Source: G963662985 sp963662985
GTDB lineage: Bacteria > Chloroflexota > Anaerolineae > Anaerolineales > UBA11579
Reading direction: 5' to 3'
Assembly: GCA_963662985.1 (NCBI GenBank)
Contig: OY760067.1
Span: 1,922,001-1,986,000 of the forward strand
DNA length: 64,000 nucleotides
Shown: piece by piece, positions 8,738-16,355 of the stretch
Numbering within the stretch: position 1 is the first letter of the stretch
Layout: the number at the start of each line of letters is the position of its first letter
Translations under genes and position numbers: made by a program
Notes under the pieces: model-generated
Databases searched by the model: none
What the model was told of the DNA's origin: nothing
Seen by the model: the letters and a program-made list of their open reading frames with translations, nothing else

Positions 8738-8763
8738 AAAAAGGCTCTTGAAAGAGCCTTTTA
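8738..8763 (+). terminator. Rho-independent terminator after the LysM gene pair
   Basis: Stem 8741-8748 pairs with 8753-8760 around a TGAA loop and is followed by T residues. It ends the LysM unit before the ATP synthase genes. Confidence 0.8.
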
Positions 8764-8793
8764 TTATATTCTGAACATTCTAAAAGATGAGGG

Positions 8794-8799
8794 TATAAT
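8794..8799 (+). promoter_or_regulatory. -10 element (GGTATAAT) of the AtpI-like gene, leaderless arrangement
   Basis: A perfect TATAAT preceded by GG. A weak -35 (CTGAAC, 8771-8776) lies 17 bases upstream. Transcription would start near 8806, which is an in-frame ATG. Confidence 0.55.
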
Positions 8800-8805
8800 A
8801 TGGTT

Positions 8806-9084
8806 ATGAATACAAATGAATCAAATACTAATTTATCTGTTTCTGGTTTCATCTTGGGTATGGTGTTGAAGATTGGAATCGGTTTGTTGGTTTTGTTAGG
8901 TGTGATGATTGGCGCAGGATTTGGATTAGACCGAGTTTTTGGTACTGCTCCGACGATTTTAATCATCTCAATTTTGGTAAGTGCACCTGTTTCTGTGATT
9001 TTGATCTTTTTTTATGTGAAGAAAAAAACAAAACATTTGCATCAGCAAAATATTATTGAGAACCCTGATGTATTAAAAAAATAG
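8806..9084 (+). CDS. AtpI/AtpZ-like small membrane protein of the ATP synthase cluster
   Basis: A 92-residue protein with two strong hydrophobic helices (about residues 15-38 and 45-66) joined by a short loop with Gly and Asp (GAGFGLDRVFG), then a basic tail. This is the layout of the AtpI/AtpZ/AtpQ group, encoded just upstream of F0 subunit a in many bacteria and linked to c-ring assembly or Mg2+/Ca2+ uptake. The start at 8806 is chosen because the -10 element ends 6 bases before it. A GAGGG and ATG at 8800 give a two-residue longer alternative. About 110 bases separate it from atpB, which has its own promoter. Confidence 0.65.
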   Translation: MNTNESNTNLSVSGFILGMVLKIGIGLLVLLGVMIGAGFGLDRVFGTAPTILIISILVSAPVSVILIFFYVKKKTKHLHQQNIIENPDVLKK

Positions 9085-9157
9085 TTTTGATAAATCGGCA
9101 GATTGTTAATCGAAGCTAAATTAAAGCAAGAGATATGTATTTTTTAATGCTTAGCGG

Positions 9158-9163
9158 TATAAT
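9158..9163 (+). promoter_or_regulatory. -10 element (GGTATAAT) upstream of atpB
   Basis: A perfect TATAAT preceded by GG, about 30 bases before the atpB start. No clear -35. An AAGG-type ribosome site lies between this promoter and the ATG at 9195. Confidence 0.5.
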
Positions 9164-9194
9164 AGATAGGCATTATTTAAGGTAAAGTATACTT

Positions 9195-10619
9195 ATGTCA
9201 ATTAATCGAACAGAAAAAAAATTTAACGTCGGTAATTTGGTACAATTTATATTAATAAGCATTTTGATTGCTCTTGGTATATTTTTGGTTCCAGAGATCA
9301 TCAATAAGATAGTTGGCAGAGAAGTTATTAAAGGTTTTGCTGAAATTGAGATCATCTTTTTTGCATTGGTGATCAGCTTGGCAATCAGTGTTCAGAAACA
9401 ATTAAAAGAGTATGATGATGTTTTGGACGGTGGTGCAGGTTGGTTGGCGATGGTGGTTGAGAAAATCACTAAGAATCGCTCTGTTCGAATTGAGAATAAG
9501 AAGATCCGGATGGCTGAAAAAGCACAACGGAAAGAAGATCAGAAAAAAGCAAAGGCTTTGGCTGCTAAAGAAAATAAAGGCAAACCAAAGTCATTCACTT
9601 TGCAAAATCGTGTGATCTTGCTGGTGGTGGTGGTGCTTTCATTTATTAGCTCATTTAAGTACCCGGCGATTATGCCTCATGTGCAATTGCCAGGGGAACA
9701 ATTGACAAAAACGTTCTTTACCTTTTTGGGTCAAGATTTTGGTTTGACCAACACAATGTTAGCAACAATAACCGTTTATGTGTTCTTATTGATTATCGGT
9801 TATTCAATTTTTTATCAATATAAAAGTGGTAAAAGCGTTTTGACTGGCATCGGTGGTGTTTTTGTGATGTTGTTTGAAATGCTTTATGATATGTCTATCA
9901 CATCGGTTGGTGAAAAACACGCAAAGAAGATTTTTCCACTTTTTGGGACAATTTTCATTGTGGTGATGGCCGCAAATGTAATGGAATTGTTACCAGGTGT
10001 TGATAGTATTGGAAAGTTGCACATCGCAGAACATGAAGGTAATGCTATTGTTCAGGTTACTGATAATGTTCATTTTTTAGTTGTGGATGAAGCAGATGCA
10101 ACTGCCACTCAAACGGATGAAGAAAAGACTACTTATGGTCTTTATCCATTTTTGCGAGCAGCTGCAACTGATTTGAACTTTACATTAGCAATTGCAATTG
10201 TGTCTATGATCTCTGTGCAGATTTATGGGTTCTCAAATTTGGGGATTGGATATGCTACCAAGTTTTGGAATGTTAAGAGTCTGCGAGAGGCATGGAAGAA
10301 ACCTCAATTTGGCGGCCCGTTGAACTTGATCAAAGCTTTGATTGATTGGGTGGTGGGCCTTTTGGAAATGGTGAGTGAGATGTCAAAGGTGATTTCATTT
10401 ACTTTCCGTTTGTTTGGCGTTATTTTCGCTGGGCAAGTATTGTTGTTTGTGGTTGGTTCAATCATCCCGTACATGCCGTTGGTTGTTGAAGGACCTTTCT
10501 ATTTGATTGAAATGTTCTTTGGTGTTTTACAGGCATTTGTATTTGGTATGTTAACGATGGTGTTCATGAAAATTGCGTCTACTTCACATGACCATGATGA
10601 AGACGCTCATGAAAGCTAA
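9195..10619 (+). CDS. atpB: F0 ATP synthase subunit a with a two-helix N-terminal extension
   Basis: Subunit a forms the proton half-channels next to the c-ring. The canonical part begins near residue 135 (VILLVVVV, then PHVQLPGEQ). It ends with the essential helix SKVISFTFRLFG, whose Arg is the stator residue, and the conserved FYLIEMFFGVLQAFVFGML. At 474 residues it is nearly twice the common length. The first 130 residues add two hydrophobic helices (about 15-35 and 47-65) and a very basic Lys/Ala-rich segment. A further acidic insert of about 55 residues (near 285-315) lies in the middle. The atpE gene follows 23 bases downstream. The His/Asp tail is unusual. Confidence 0.9.
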   Translation: MSINRTEKKFNVGNLVQFILISILIALGIFLVPEIINKIVGREVIKGFAEIEIIFFALVISLAISVQKQLKEYDDVLDGGAGWLAMVVEKITKNRSVRIENKKIRMAEKAQRKEDQKKAKALAAKENKGKPKSFTLQNRVILLVVVVLSFISSFKYPAIMPHVQLPGEQLTKTFFTFLGQDFGLTNTMLATITVYVFLLIIGYSIFYQYKSGKSVLTGIGGVFVMLFEMLYDMSITSVGEKHAKKIFPLFGTIFIVVMAANVMELLPGVDSIGKLHIAEHEGNAIVQVTDNVHFLVVDEADATATQTDEEKTTYGLYPFLRAAATDLNFTLAIAIVSMISVQIYGFSNLGIGYATKFWNVKSLREAWKKPQFGGPLNLIKALIDWVVGLLEMVSEMSKVISFTFRLFGVIFAGQVLLFVVGSIIPYMPLVVEGPFYLIEMFFGVLQAFVFGMLTMVFMKIASTSHDHDEDAHES

Positions 10620-10642
10620 TATTTATAGGAGGCTTAGTTATT

Positions 10643-10870
10643 ATGGATGCACAAGCTGCTGCTTTTTTAGGCGCTGGATTGGCGATGTTGGGCACAATTG
10701 GTGCTGGCTTAGGAATTGGTATTCTTGGGTTTGGTGCAGTGCAAGGTATTGCTCGTAACCCAGAAGCATCTGGCAATATTTTAACAAATATGATCCTTGG
10801 GATTGCATTTGCTGAAGCAATTGGGATTTATTGTTTTGTTGTTGCTCTATTGTTAATCTTTGTGGCTTAA
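10643..10870 (+). CDS. atpE: F0 ATP synthase subunit c
   Basis: A 75-residue hairpin of two helices forming the rotor ring. The polar loop is ARNPEA (R38-N39-P40-E41) and the ion-binding carboxylate is Glu58 in GIAFAEAIGIY. The first helix has the GxGxGxG packing motif (G20-G26). Known Na+-coupled rings carry Gln near position 27 and Ser/Thr after the Glu. Here they are Ile and Ala, which points to proton coupling. An AGGAGG site precedes the ATG. It is flanked by atpB and the b-delta fusion gene. Confidence 0.95.
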   Translation: MDAQAAAFLGAGLAMLGTIGAGLGIGILGFGAVQGIARNPEASGNILTNMILGIAFAEAIGIYCFVVALLLIFVA

Positions 10871-10894
10871 TAGTTTTGACGATCGAGGAATAAT

Positions 10895-11641
10895 ATGGCA
10901 CTGTTAGAAGGTTTAGGAATTAATATTGGCTACTTGTTGGTTCAAATTGGTAGCTTTTTAATCGCTTTTTTAGTTTTACGGGCATGGGTTTTTAAACCTT
11001 TGATGAAGTCTGTTGAAGAACGCAAAAAGAGAATTAAAGAAGGCTTGGAAAATGCGAAAGTTGCTGAAGAGGCAAGAGAAAGCGCAGAAGCCGAAGCTGA
11101 GCAGATTTTGGATGAAGCAAGAGTGAAAGCATCAAAGGAAACGATGACGCTTTCTAAGAATGCGGAATTACAAGCTCAGGAAATTATTTCTTCTGCTGAA
11201 GCTAAAGCAAAGAAGATTATTTTTGATGCTGAACAAACAGCTATCAAAGAAAAGAAACAAATTCTTGGTGAAGCTCGAGAAGATATGATGAAGATTGCTA
11301 TGGCGATGTCTCATCAAGTGATCGCTGATACGATGGATGAGAAAAAACAACGTCAATTTTTGAAGGACTTTTTCACAGGTTTAAAGCATGTTTCTAAAGA
11401 AGACTTCGATATTTTCGATAAGAATGCGAAAGAAGTTCAAATTTATACTGCTTTACCGTTTTTGGATGATGAGTTAGCGAAAATCACTAAATTGGTTCGA
11501 GACTATTTTGGTGATGAATGTGAACTTGTGATCAAGGTTCGACCAGTTATTTTAGGTGGAATTAAGATCAAGGCTGGTGGAAAGATATTGGATGCTTCTG
11601 TGGCGACTCGCTTGGAAGAAATTCAAGAAGCACTAGCATAG
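10895..11641 (+). CDS. atpF: F0 ATP synthase subunit b fused to the C-terminal part of subunit delta
   Basis: Peripheral stalk protein of 248 residues. The N-terminus is a typical b subunit: one membrane helix (about residues 8-30) with the Arg-Ala-Trp...KP hinge, then a long charged coiled coil to about residue 150. The C-terminus from about 165 matches the end of subunit delta (PVILGGIKIKAGGKILDASV, then RLEEIQEAL). The six-helix N-terminal domain of delta, which caps the alpha subunits, has no room and seems absent. No separate atpH lies nearby. Full b-delta fusions are known in mycobacteria; this shorter form would need the coiled coil to reach F1 in another way. A terminator follows. Confidence 0.85.
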   Translation: MALLEGLGINIGYLLVQIGSFLIAFLVLRAWVFKPLMKSVEERKKRIKEGLENAKVAEEARESAEAEAEQILDEARVKASKETMTLSKNAELQAQEIISSAEAKAKKIIFDAEQTAIKEKKQILGEAREDMMKIAMAMSHQVIADTMDEKKQRQFLKDFFTGLKHVSKEDFDIFDKNAKEVQIYTALPFLDDELAKITKLVRDYFGDECELVIKVRPVILGGIKIKAGGKILDASVATRLEEIQEALA

Positions 11642-11656
11642 TAGTTTTTTACAATA

Positions 11657-11697
11657 AAATGCTCAATAAACTTTTCAGTTGATTTGAGCATTTTTTT
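11657..11697 (+). terminator. Rho-independent terminator closing the F0 operon
   Basis: An 11-bp stem (11657-11667 with 11684-11694) followed by eight T residues directly after the b-delta gene. It separates the F0 genes from murE and shows that no F1 genes follow in this operon. Confidence 0.85.
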
Positions 11698-11717
11698 TAT
11701 TAAGTAGGTGATGATCA

Positions 11718-13277
11718 ATGAAGAAAAATCTAAAAGATGTTTTGAATAAGATGGGAATTAATGTTGAGTTAGAAGAGGTTGTTTTTTCTGGGATCAAGTT
11801 GGATTCAAGAGAAGTGGTTGTGGGAGATGTTTTTCTGGCTTATGAGGGATTGAATTCGGATCATCATGCTTATATTCCGAAGGCTATTGAGAATGGTGCT
11901 GTGGCTGTGATTGGTACTAAGGCAGGATTGAAATTTTCTGTGCCTTATGTACAAATTAATGAAGATGTGCGTTATTTTTTGGGGCAATTTGCGGCTGCTT
12001 TTTTTGATTACCCGGCGAAAAAATTGCATTTGACGGGGGTGACTGGAACGGATGGGAAAACAACGACAATCAATGTTTTGTATCATTTGTTGAAGGAAGC
12101 AGGGCTGCGTGTGGGGATGATTTCCACGGTGAATGCAAAGATTGGGGATGAGGTGTTGGATACGGGATTTCATGTGACCACACCAGAGGCGATGGATGTG
12201 CAGCGGTATTTGCATATGATGGTGGAAGCTGGGATGGAGTATGCGTTGTTGGAGACTACCTCACATGGGTTGGCGATGTTGCGGGTGAACCCAGAAGAAT
12301 TTGATGTGGGTGTGGTGACGAATATTACACATGAACATTTGGATTATCATGGTTCTTATGAACAATATCAAAAAGATAAGGGAAAGTTGTTTGAAGGAGT
12401 GAGTGCTGAATATGTTAAAGATCAACCATATGAACGATTGGGGATTTTGAATGGGGATGATGCTTCTTTTGCGTATTTAAGTGAAATTGGTAAGGTGCGA
12501 AAGATTGTTTATTCTGTTCATGGTAAGGGTGATCTTTTGGCGAAAGAAATTCAATTTAGCCCTACTGGGATGCAGTTTTTGATGTGTGGAGAAAATTTTG
12601 AAGTTGCGGTTTCTTGCCCGATGATTGGGTTGTTTAATGTTTCTAATATTTTAGCCGCGGCTGGGGCAGCGATTTATGGATATGGGATTCGCCCTGAACA
12701 AGTAGGTGAGGCTTTGAAGAGCGTACCAGGAGTGGCTGGACGGATGGAGATTATTAATTTAGGACAGGAATTTACGGCAATTGTTGATTTTGCACATACT
12801 CCAAATGGATTGGAATCTGCTTTGTTGGCTTTGAAAGCTCAAGCTAAAGGGCGCATTTTTGCTGTGTTTGGTTCTGCTGGTCTGCGAGATAAGGGGAAGC
12901 GACGGATGATGGCAGAGATTGGTGCTGAATTGGCAGATGTGGTGATTTTAACGGCTGAGGATCCGCGAGTGGAATCTTTGGATGGAATTTTGGAAGAGAT
13001 GGCGAATGGTGCTTTGGCGAAGGGGGGCGTGGAAGGTGAGAGTTTCTACCGTGTGCGTGACCGAGGTGAGGCGATTCGAAAAGCGGTTGCACTGGCTGAG
13101 GCAGATGATGTGGTGGTGGCATTTGGAAAGGGGCATGAGCAGTCGATGTGTTTTGGGGAGACTGAGTTTTTGTGGGACGATCGCATTGCGATGAAGGCAG
13201 CTTTAGCTGATTTCTTGGGAATTGATGGTGAAATGATGCCTTATTTGCCTACACAAGATGAAGAGTTTCGGGCTTAG
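11718..13277 (+). CDS. murE: UDP-MurNAc-tripeptide ligase MurE
   Basis: Cytoplasmic ATP-dependent ligase that adds the third amino acid to UDP-MurNAc-L-Ala-D-Glu. The 519 residues hold the Mur N-terminal domain, the ATP loop GVTGTDGKTTT near residue 112, the TTSH substrate motif, ITHEHLDYHG, and the C-terminal domain with AGRME and GSAGLRDKGKR. The specificity loop reads EDPR, where DAP-adding enzymes usually have DNPR and Lys-adding ones differ. The Arg is kept, but the third residue (DAP, Lys or ornithine) cannot be settled. An AGGTGATGATCA stretch precedes the ATG. It lies between the F0 terminator and the rpmH promoter. Confidence 0.92.
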   Translation: MKKNLKDVLNKMGINVELEEVVFSGIKLDSREVVVGDVFLAYEGLNSDHHAYIPKAIENGAVAVIGTKAGLKFSVPYVQINEDVRYFLGQFAAAFFDYPAKKLHLTGVTGTDGKTTTINVLYHLLKEAGLRVGMISTVNAKIGDEVLDTGFHVTTPEAMDVQRYLHMMVEAGMEYALLETTSHGLAMLRVNPEEFDVGVVTNITHEHLDYHGSYEQYQKDKGKLFEGVSAEYVKDQPYERLGILNGDDASFAYLSEIGKVRKIVYSVHGKGDLLAKEIQFSPTGMQFLMCGENFEVAVSCPMIGLFNVSNILAAAGAAIYGYGIRPEQVGEALKSVPGVAGRMEIINLGQEFTAIVDFAHTPNGLESALLALKAQAKGRIFAVFGSAGLRDKGKRRMMAEIGAELADVVILTAEDPRVESLDGILEEMANGALAKGGVEGESFYRVRDRGEAIRKAVALAEADDVVVAFGKGHEQSMCFGETEFLWDDRIAMKAALADFLGIDGEMMPYLPTQDEEFRA

Positions 13278-13381
13278 AACTTTACAGTTTCGGGGATAGG
13301 CGTTAAAATTGTTAGGTTGTGAATTGACAAAAGTAAATCATAAGATTTATGTAAAAATTTAGATTTCTTTGGTCTGAGCGT

Positions 13382-13410
13382 TTGACCGTTTTTATATGCT
13401 GCGGTATAAT
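13382..13410 (+). promoter_or_regulatory. Strong promoter of the rpmH-rnpA cluster
   Basis: TTGACC (13382-13387) and a perfect TATAAT (13405-13410, preceded by GG) with 17-base spacing. Transcription would start near 13417, about 35 bases before rpmH. Confidence 0.8.
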
Positions 13411-13451
13411 CCAACGGCTAAAGTAATTATCATTTTAAGGAAGTTAAGAAT

Positions 13452-13628
13452 ATGCCTAAAAGAACATATCAACCCAAAATTCGTCGACGTGTGCGTGTGC
13501 ATGGTTTCCGAAATCGCATGTCAACCAGTGGCGGTCGTGATGTATTAAAAAGACGTCGCGCCAAAGGTCGTCACAGCTTGACCGTTTCCATGAACAATCA
13601 TGTGAAAAAGACAAACTGGAAGAGCTAA
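13452..13628 (+). CDS. rpmH: 50S ribosomal protein L34
   Basis: A 58-residue, strongly basic protein. It starts MPKRTYQPK and continues with the L34 pattern (HGFRNRMST, GGRDVLKRRRAKGRHSLTV). L34 sits in the large ribosomal subunit and is nearly always followed by rnpA, as here. AAGG lies upstream of the ATG and a near-consensus promoter precedes the gene. The C-terminus is about 12 residues longer than the common 44-46-residue form and ends VKKTNWKS. Confidence 0.95.
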   Translation: MPKRTYQPKIRRRVRVHGFRNRMSTSGGRDVLKRRRAKGRHSLTVSMNNHVKKTNWKS

Positions 13629-13696
13629 ACTATTAGCTTGCGAAGAAAGAGATTTCTTTGCACTTAAAAAATTTTTGACCTTCGTTAGGGTAGTGG

Positions 13697-14047
13697 ATGA
13701 AAAAATCACAACGCTTGGTTAGGTCAACAGATTTTCAGCGGGTGCGACGGACTGGTAAGTCCTATGCTCACCCGCTTATTGTTATAGTAACCTGTCCAAA
13801 TAATCTTGAAATTACTCGAATTGGCGTTGCTGCTAGTAAATCTGTTGGGAACGCGCCAGAGAGAAATCGTGCAAAAAGAATTATGCGAGTTGCATCAGAG
13901 AATTTATATGCTGAGATTAAACCCGGATATGACATTATTTGGATAGCAAGAAAAAAAATTCTTGAAGTAAAGAGTACTGAGTTGACAACTGTATGTTGGA
14001 AACTGCTAAAGCAATCAGGTTTATTGATTGATAAGAAAAATGGTTGA
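13697..14047 (+). CDS. rnpA: Ribonuclease P protein component
   Basis: A 116-residue basic protein that helps the RNase P RNA bind pre-tRNA. Visible hallmarks are the N-terminal basic RLVRSTDFQRVRRTGKSY, the GVAASKSVGNAPERNRAKRIMR signature (the RNR motif region) near residues 45-65, and the WIARKK strand near the end. It follows rpmH by about 70 bases and overlaps the start of yidD. This is the conserved rpmH-rnpA-yidD-yidC order. The rnpB RNA was not seen here. Confidence 0.95.
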   Translation: MKKSQRLVRSTDFQRVRRTGKSYAHPLIVIVTCPNNLEITRIGVAASKSVGNAPERNRAKRIMRVASENLYAEIKPGYDIIWIARKKILEVKSTELTTVCWKLLKQSGLLIDKKNG

Positions 14048-14429
14048 TAAATCTCATCAGACAATTTCACCAGAGGATATTAAGTTACACCGAGATCCTT
14101 TGTTGAAAGACCTCCCCGTAACGCTTGGAAATTTGGCTAGATTTCCTTTGTTATTTTTAATTCGAGTTTATCAGAAAACTATTTCTCCGACTTTACCCGA
14201 AAATACTTGTCGATTTTATCCAACTTGTTCACATTATGGATATACTTCGATTTATTTATATGGTGTGTTCAAAGGTGGGTGGATGGCGTTTTGGCGGATA
14301 TTGAGGTGTAATCCTTTTAATCCAGGTGGCTATGAACCCGTTCCAGGTTATGAATGTGATTGTGATGATGAAGATCATGTTCATGAGAAAGATGAACCAC
14401 TTTCAACTACAAAAATTGAAAAGGATTAG
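14040..14429 (+). CDS. yidD: Membrane protein insertion efficiency factor YidD
   Basis: A small membrane-associated protein of the YidD family (DUF37), which supports YidC-dependent insertion. The hallmark stretches are visible: LIRVYQKTISPTLPENTCRFYPTCSHY, with the conserved Cys and SPTLP, and FKGGWMAFWRILRCNPFNPGG. The start ATG at 14040 overlaps rnpA by 8 bases; a TTG at 14028 is an alternative. The 129-residue form is longer than the usual 70-85 because of an N-terminal extension of about 40 residues and an acidic Asp/His tail (CDCDDEDHVHEKDE). Confidence 0.9.
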   Translation: MVDKSHQTISPEDIKLHRDPLLKDLPVTLGNLARFPLLFLIRVYQKTISPTLPENTCRFYPTCSHYGYTSIYLYGVFKGGWMAFWRILRCNPFNPGGYEPVPGYECDCDDEDHVHEKDEPLSTTKIEKD

Positions 14430-14439
14430 TAAAAAAGTT

Positions 14440-15510
14440 ATGAATAAAAAATTTGGAATTATTGCTTTACTCATGCTATTACTGACTATATTACTTTCAA
14501 GTTGTTCTGGAAGTAGTACGTTTGTGGCATCTTCTTGGCCAGGAATTGCAATTGAAGAAGATATGCTTTATGTTTCGGCAGGAAATTATTTGCGTGTTTT
14601 GGATGCTGCTGAAGGTAAGTTGGATTGGTCTTATCCTGAAAAAGCAGATGCAAGAACCGCTTTTTATGCTCCAGCGGTTTTTCAAGATAGCTCAATGATC
14701 TTGAGTGGATATGACAATCAATTGCATTTTACTGCTGCTGATGGTTTGAGCGCAGATGCTTGGACTTTTGCTGCAAAGAATCGTTTTATTGATTCTGTGG
14801 TGGTTGTAGATGATGTGATTTATGCTGCAAATGCCGACCGTGTGCTTTATGCTGTGGATTTGGATGGAAATGAAGTTTGGTCTTATAAGGCAGATTCTCC
14901 TTTATGGGCAGCCCCTGTTGTGGAAAATGGTGTGATTTATCAAGTTTCTCAACGTGGTGTGCTTTATGCTTTGAAGGCAGAGACTGGTGAAGAAATTTGG
15001 ACTTTGGATCTTGGCGCTGCTGTGATGAGCTCTCCTGTGATTAGTAATGAAGGTGTTTTATATGTAAGCACGATGATGAATAGCGTGGTTGCAATTGAAT
15101 CTTCGATTGGTGAAGTTATTTGGGAAGGTGCGATGAGCAATTGGGCTTGGGCATCTCCTGTTTATATTGATGGTATGGTTTATGTCGGTGATTCCGGTGG
15201 TTCATTCTATGCATTTGACGCACTTTCTGGCGAATTGGTTTGGGATGTGAATCTTTCTGCAAGAATTATGAGTGAACCTGTAATCTTGAATGATCATATG
15301 TATATTGGAAATGAAGACGGTGAGATCTATGCAATCTCATTTGATGGCAACAAGGAAAAATTGGAAGAAGTTGATGGGCAGATTATGACCACTGGTGTGA
15401 CCAATGGCGATTTGATTTTCTTCACACTTGTTGGAAGTCAGGATGATGTGTTGGCGATCGGTATCGATCAATCAGGTTCCCTTGAGTGGGAATATGTTCC
15501 CGAAAATTAA
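14440..15510 (+). CDS. PQQ-like beta-propeller lipoprotein
   Basis: A predicted lipoprotein of 356 residues. The signal peptide (MNKKFGIIALLMLLL...) ends in the lipobox LLSSC near residue 22, after which the Cys would be lipid-modified. The rest consists of repeated blades with the PQQ/YWTD-type pattern, for example VLYVSTMMNSVVAIE, MVYVGDSGGSFYAFDALSGELVWDV and YALKAETGEEIWTL. It resembles BamB-type propellers, which act as protein-interaction scaffolds; no enzyme site is seen. It lies between yidD and yidC with short gaps, so it may take part in membrane protein insertion or quality control outside the membrane. That role is inference from position. An upstream in-frame start at 14326 is rejected because it would put 38 non-signal residues before the lipoprotein signal. 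Confidence 0.75.
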   Translation: MNKKFGIIALLMLLLTILLSSCSGSSTFVASSWPGIAIEEDMLYVSAGNYLRVLDAAEGKLDWSYPEKADARTAFYAPAVFQDSSMILSGYDNQLHFTAADGLSADAWTFAAKNRFIDSVVVVDDVIYAANADRVLYAVDLDGNEVWSYKADSPLWAAPVVENGVIYQVSQRGVLYALKAETGEEIWTLDLGAAVMSSPVISNEGVLYVSTMMNSVVAIESSIGEVIWEGAMSNWAWASPVYIDGMVYVGDSGGSFYAFDALSGELVWDVNLSARIMSEPVILNDHMYIGNEDGEIYAISFDGNKEKLEEVDGQIMTTGVTNGDLIFFTLVGSQDDVLAIGIDQSGSLEWEYVPEN

Positions 15511-15528
15511 TCAAGGAGATTTGGCACT

Positions 15529-16305
15529 ATGATGACTGTATTACAACCTATTGTTAATGCATTTTTGAATGTGATGATCTGGATCAATCAATTTCTGACC
15601 ACAAGTTTGGGTATGGAAGAAGGCTTTGGTTGGACAATTATTATCTTTACAATCGTGATTCGATTGGCTTTGTTCCCGTTTACCCGCTCTCAATTGAAGA
15701 GCACTCAGAAACAACAAGATATGTATAAGTCTCCTGAATGGGAGAAGATCCAAAAGAAATATAAAGATGATAAGGAAAAATTGGCGCAAGAACAAATGCG
15801 CATGATGCAAGAATTGGGCGTGAATCCTTTGGGTGCATGTTTGCCATCTTTGCTACAATTGCCGATCATTTTTGCTTTGTATTATTCAATTACACGTGCG
15901 ATGGCCGCAACACCAACTCAATTCTTGGCTTTGGTAGATACTATCAACCCTGCTCAAATTTCTGCATTACCTTTGAATAGTGCTTTTTTATGGATGGATT
16001 TGAGCCAGCCTGAACGTTTGTATTTGCCTTTCTTCTCATTCGGGATTCCTGTTTTGGCAATTTTGGTGACGGTGACTTCTTATTTACAAACGAAGATGAC
16101 CACTACTGCTACTCCTACGAATGATGCACAATCACAACAGATGACAAAGATGATGACTTTGTGGATGCCTTTGTTCATTGGGTATTTGTCTTATCAATAT
16201 GCTGCAGGTTTGGCACTTTATTTCTTTGTTGGTAATATTGCGACTATTATTCAATATGCTTTAATGGGACGATTAGATATCAAAAACATATTTAAGAAAA
16301 ATTAA
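15529..16305 (+). CDS. yidC: Membrane protein insertase YidC
   Basis: A 258-residue insertase of the short YidC/Oxa1 type (no large periplasmic domain), with about five membrane helices. The conserved core is visible: FGWTIIIFTIVIRLALFPF with the Arg in the hydrophilic groove, the cytoplasmic coiled hairpin (about residues 60-100, QEQMRMMQELGVNPLGACLP) and the later helices. It inserts proteins with or without SecYEG. AAGGAG lies 10 bases before the ATG. It sits in the expected rnpA-yidD-yidC-khpB order. Confidence 0.93.
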   Translation: MMTVLQPIVNAFLNVMIWINQFLTTSLGMEEGFGWTIIIFTIVIRLALFPFTRSQLKSTQKQQDMYKSPEWEKIQKKYKDDKEKLAQEQMRMMQELGVNPLGACLPSLLQLPIIFALYYSITRAMAATPTQFLALVDTINPAQISALPLNSAFLWMDLSQPERLYLPFFSFGIPVLAILVTVTSYLQTKMTTTATPTNDAQSQQMTKMMTLWMPLFIGYLSYQYAAGLALYFFVGNIATIIQYALMGRLDIKNIFKKN

Positions 16306-16355
16306 ATTGATCGTTAGGTCAATATTTGGATTATTTGTTCGGAGAAAGAAGTATT

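Noticed and set aside
13278..13451. A replication origin next to rpmH
   Set aside because: No DnaA boxes (TTATCCACA) or AT-rich repeats are visible and no dnaA or dnaN is in the window.
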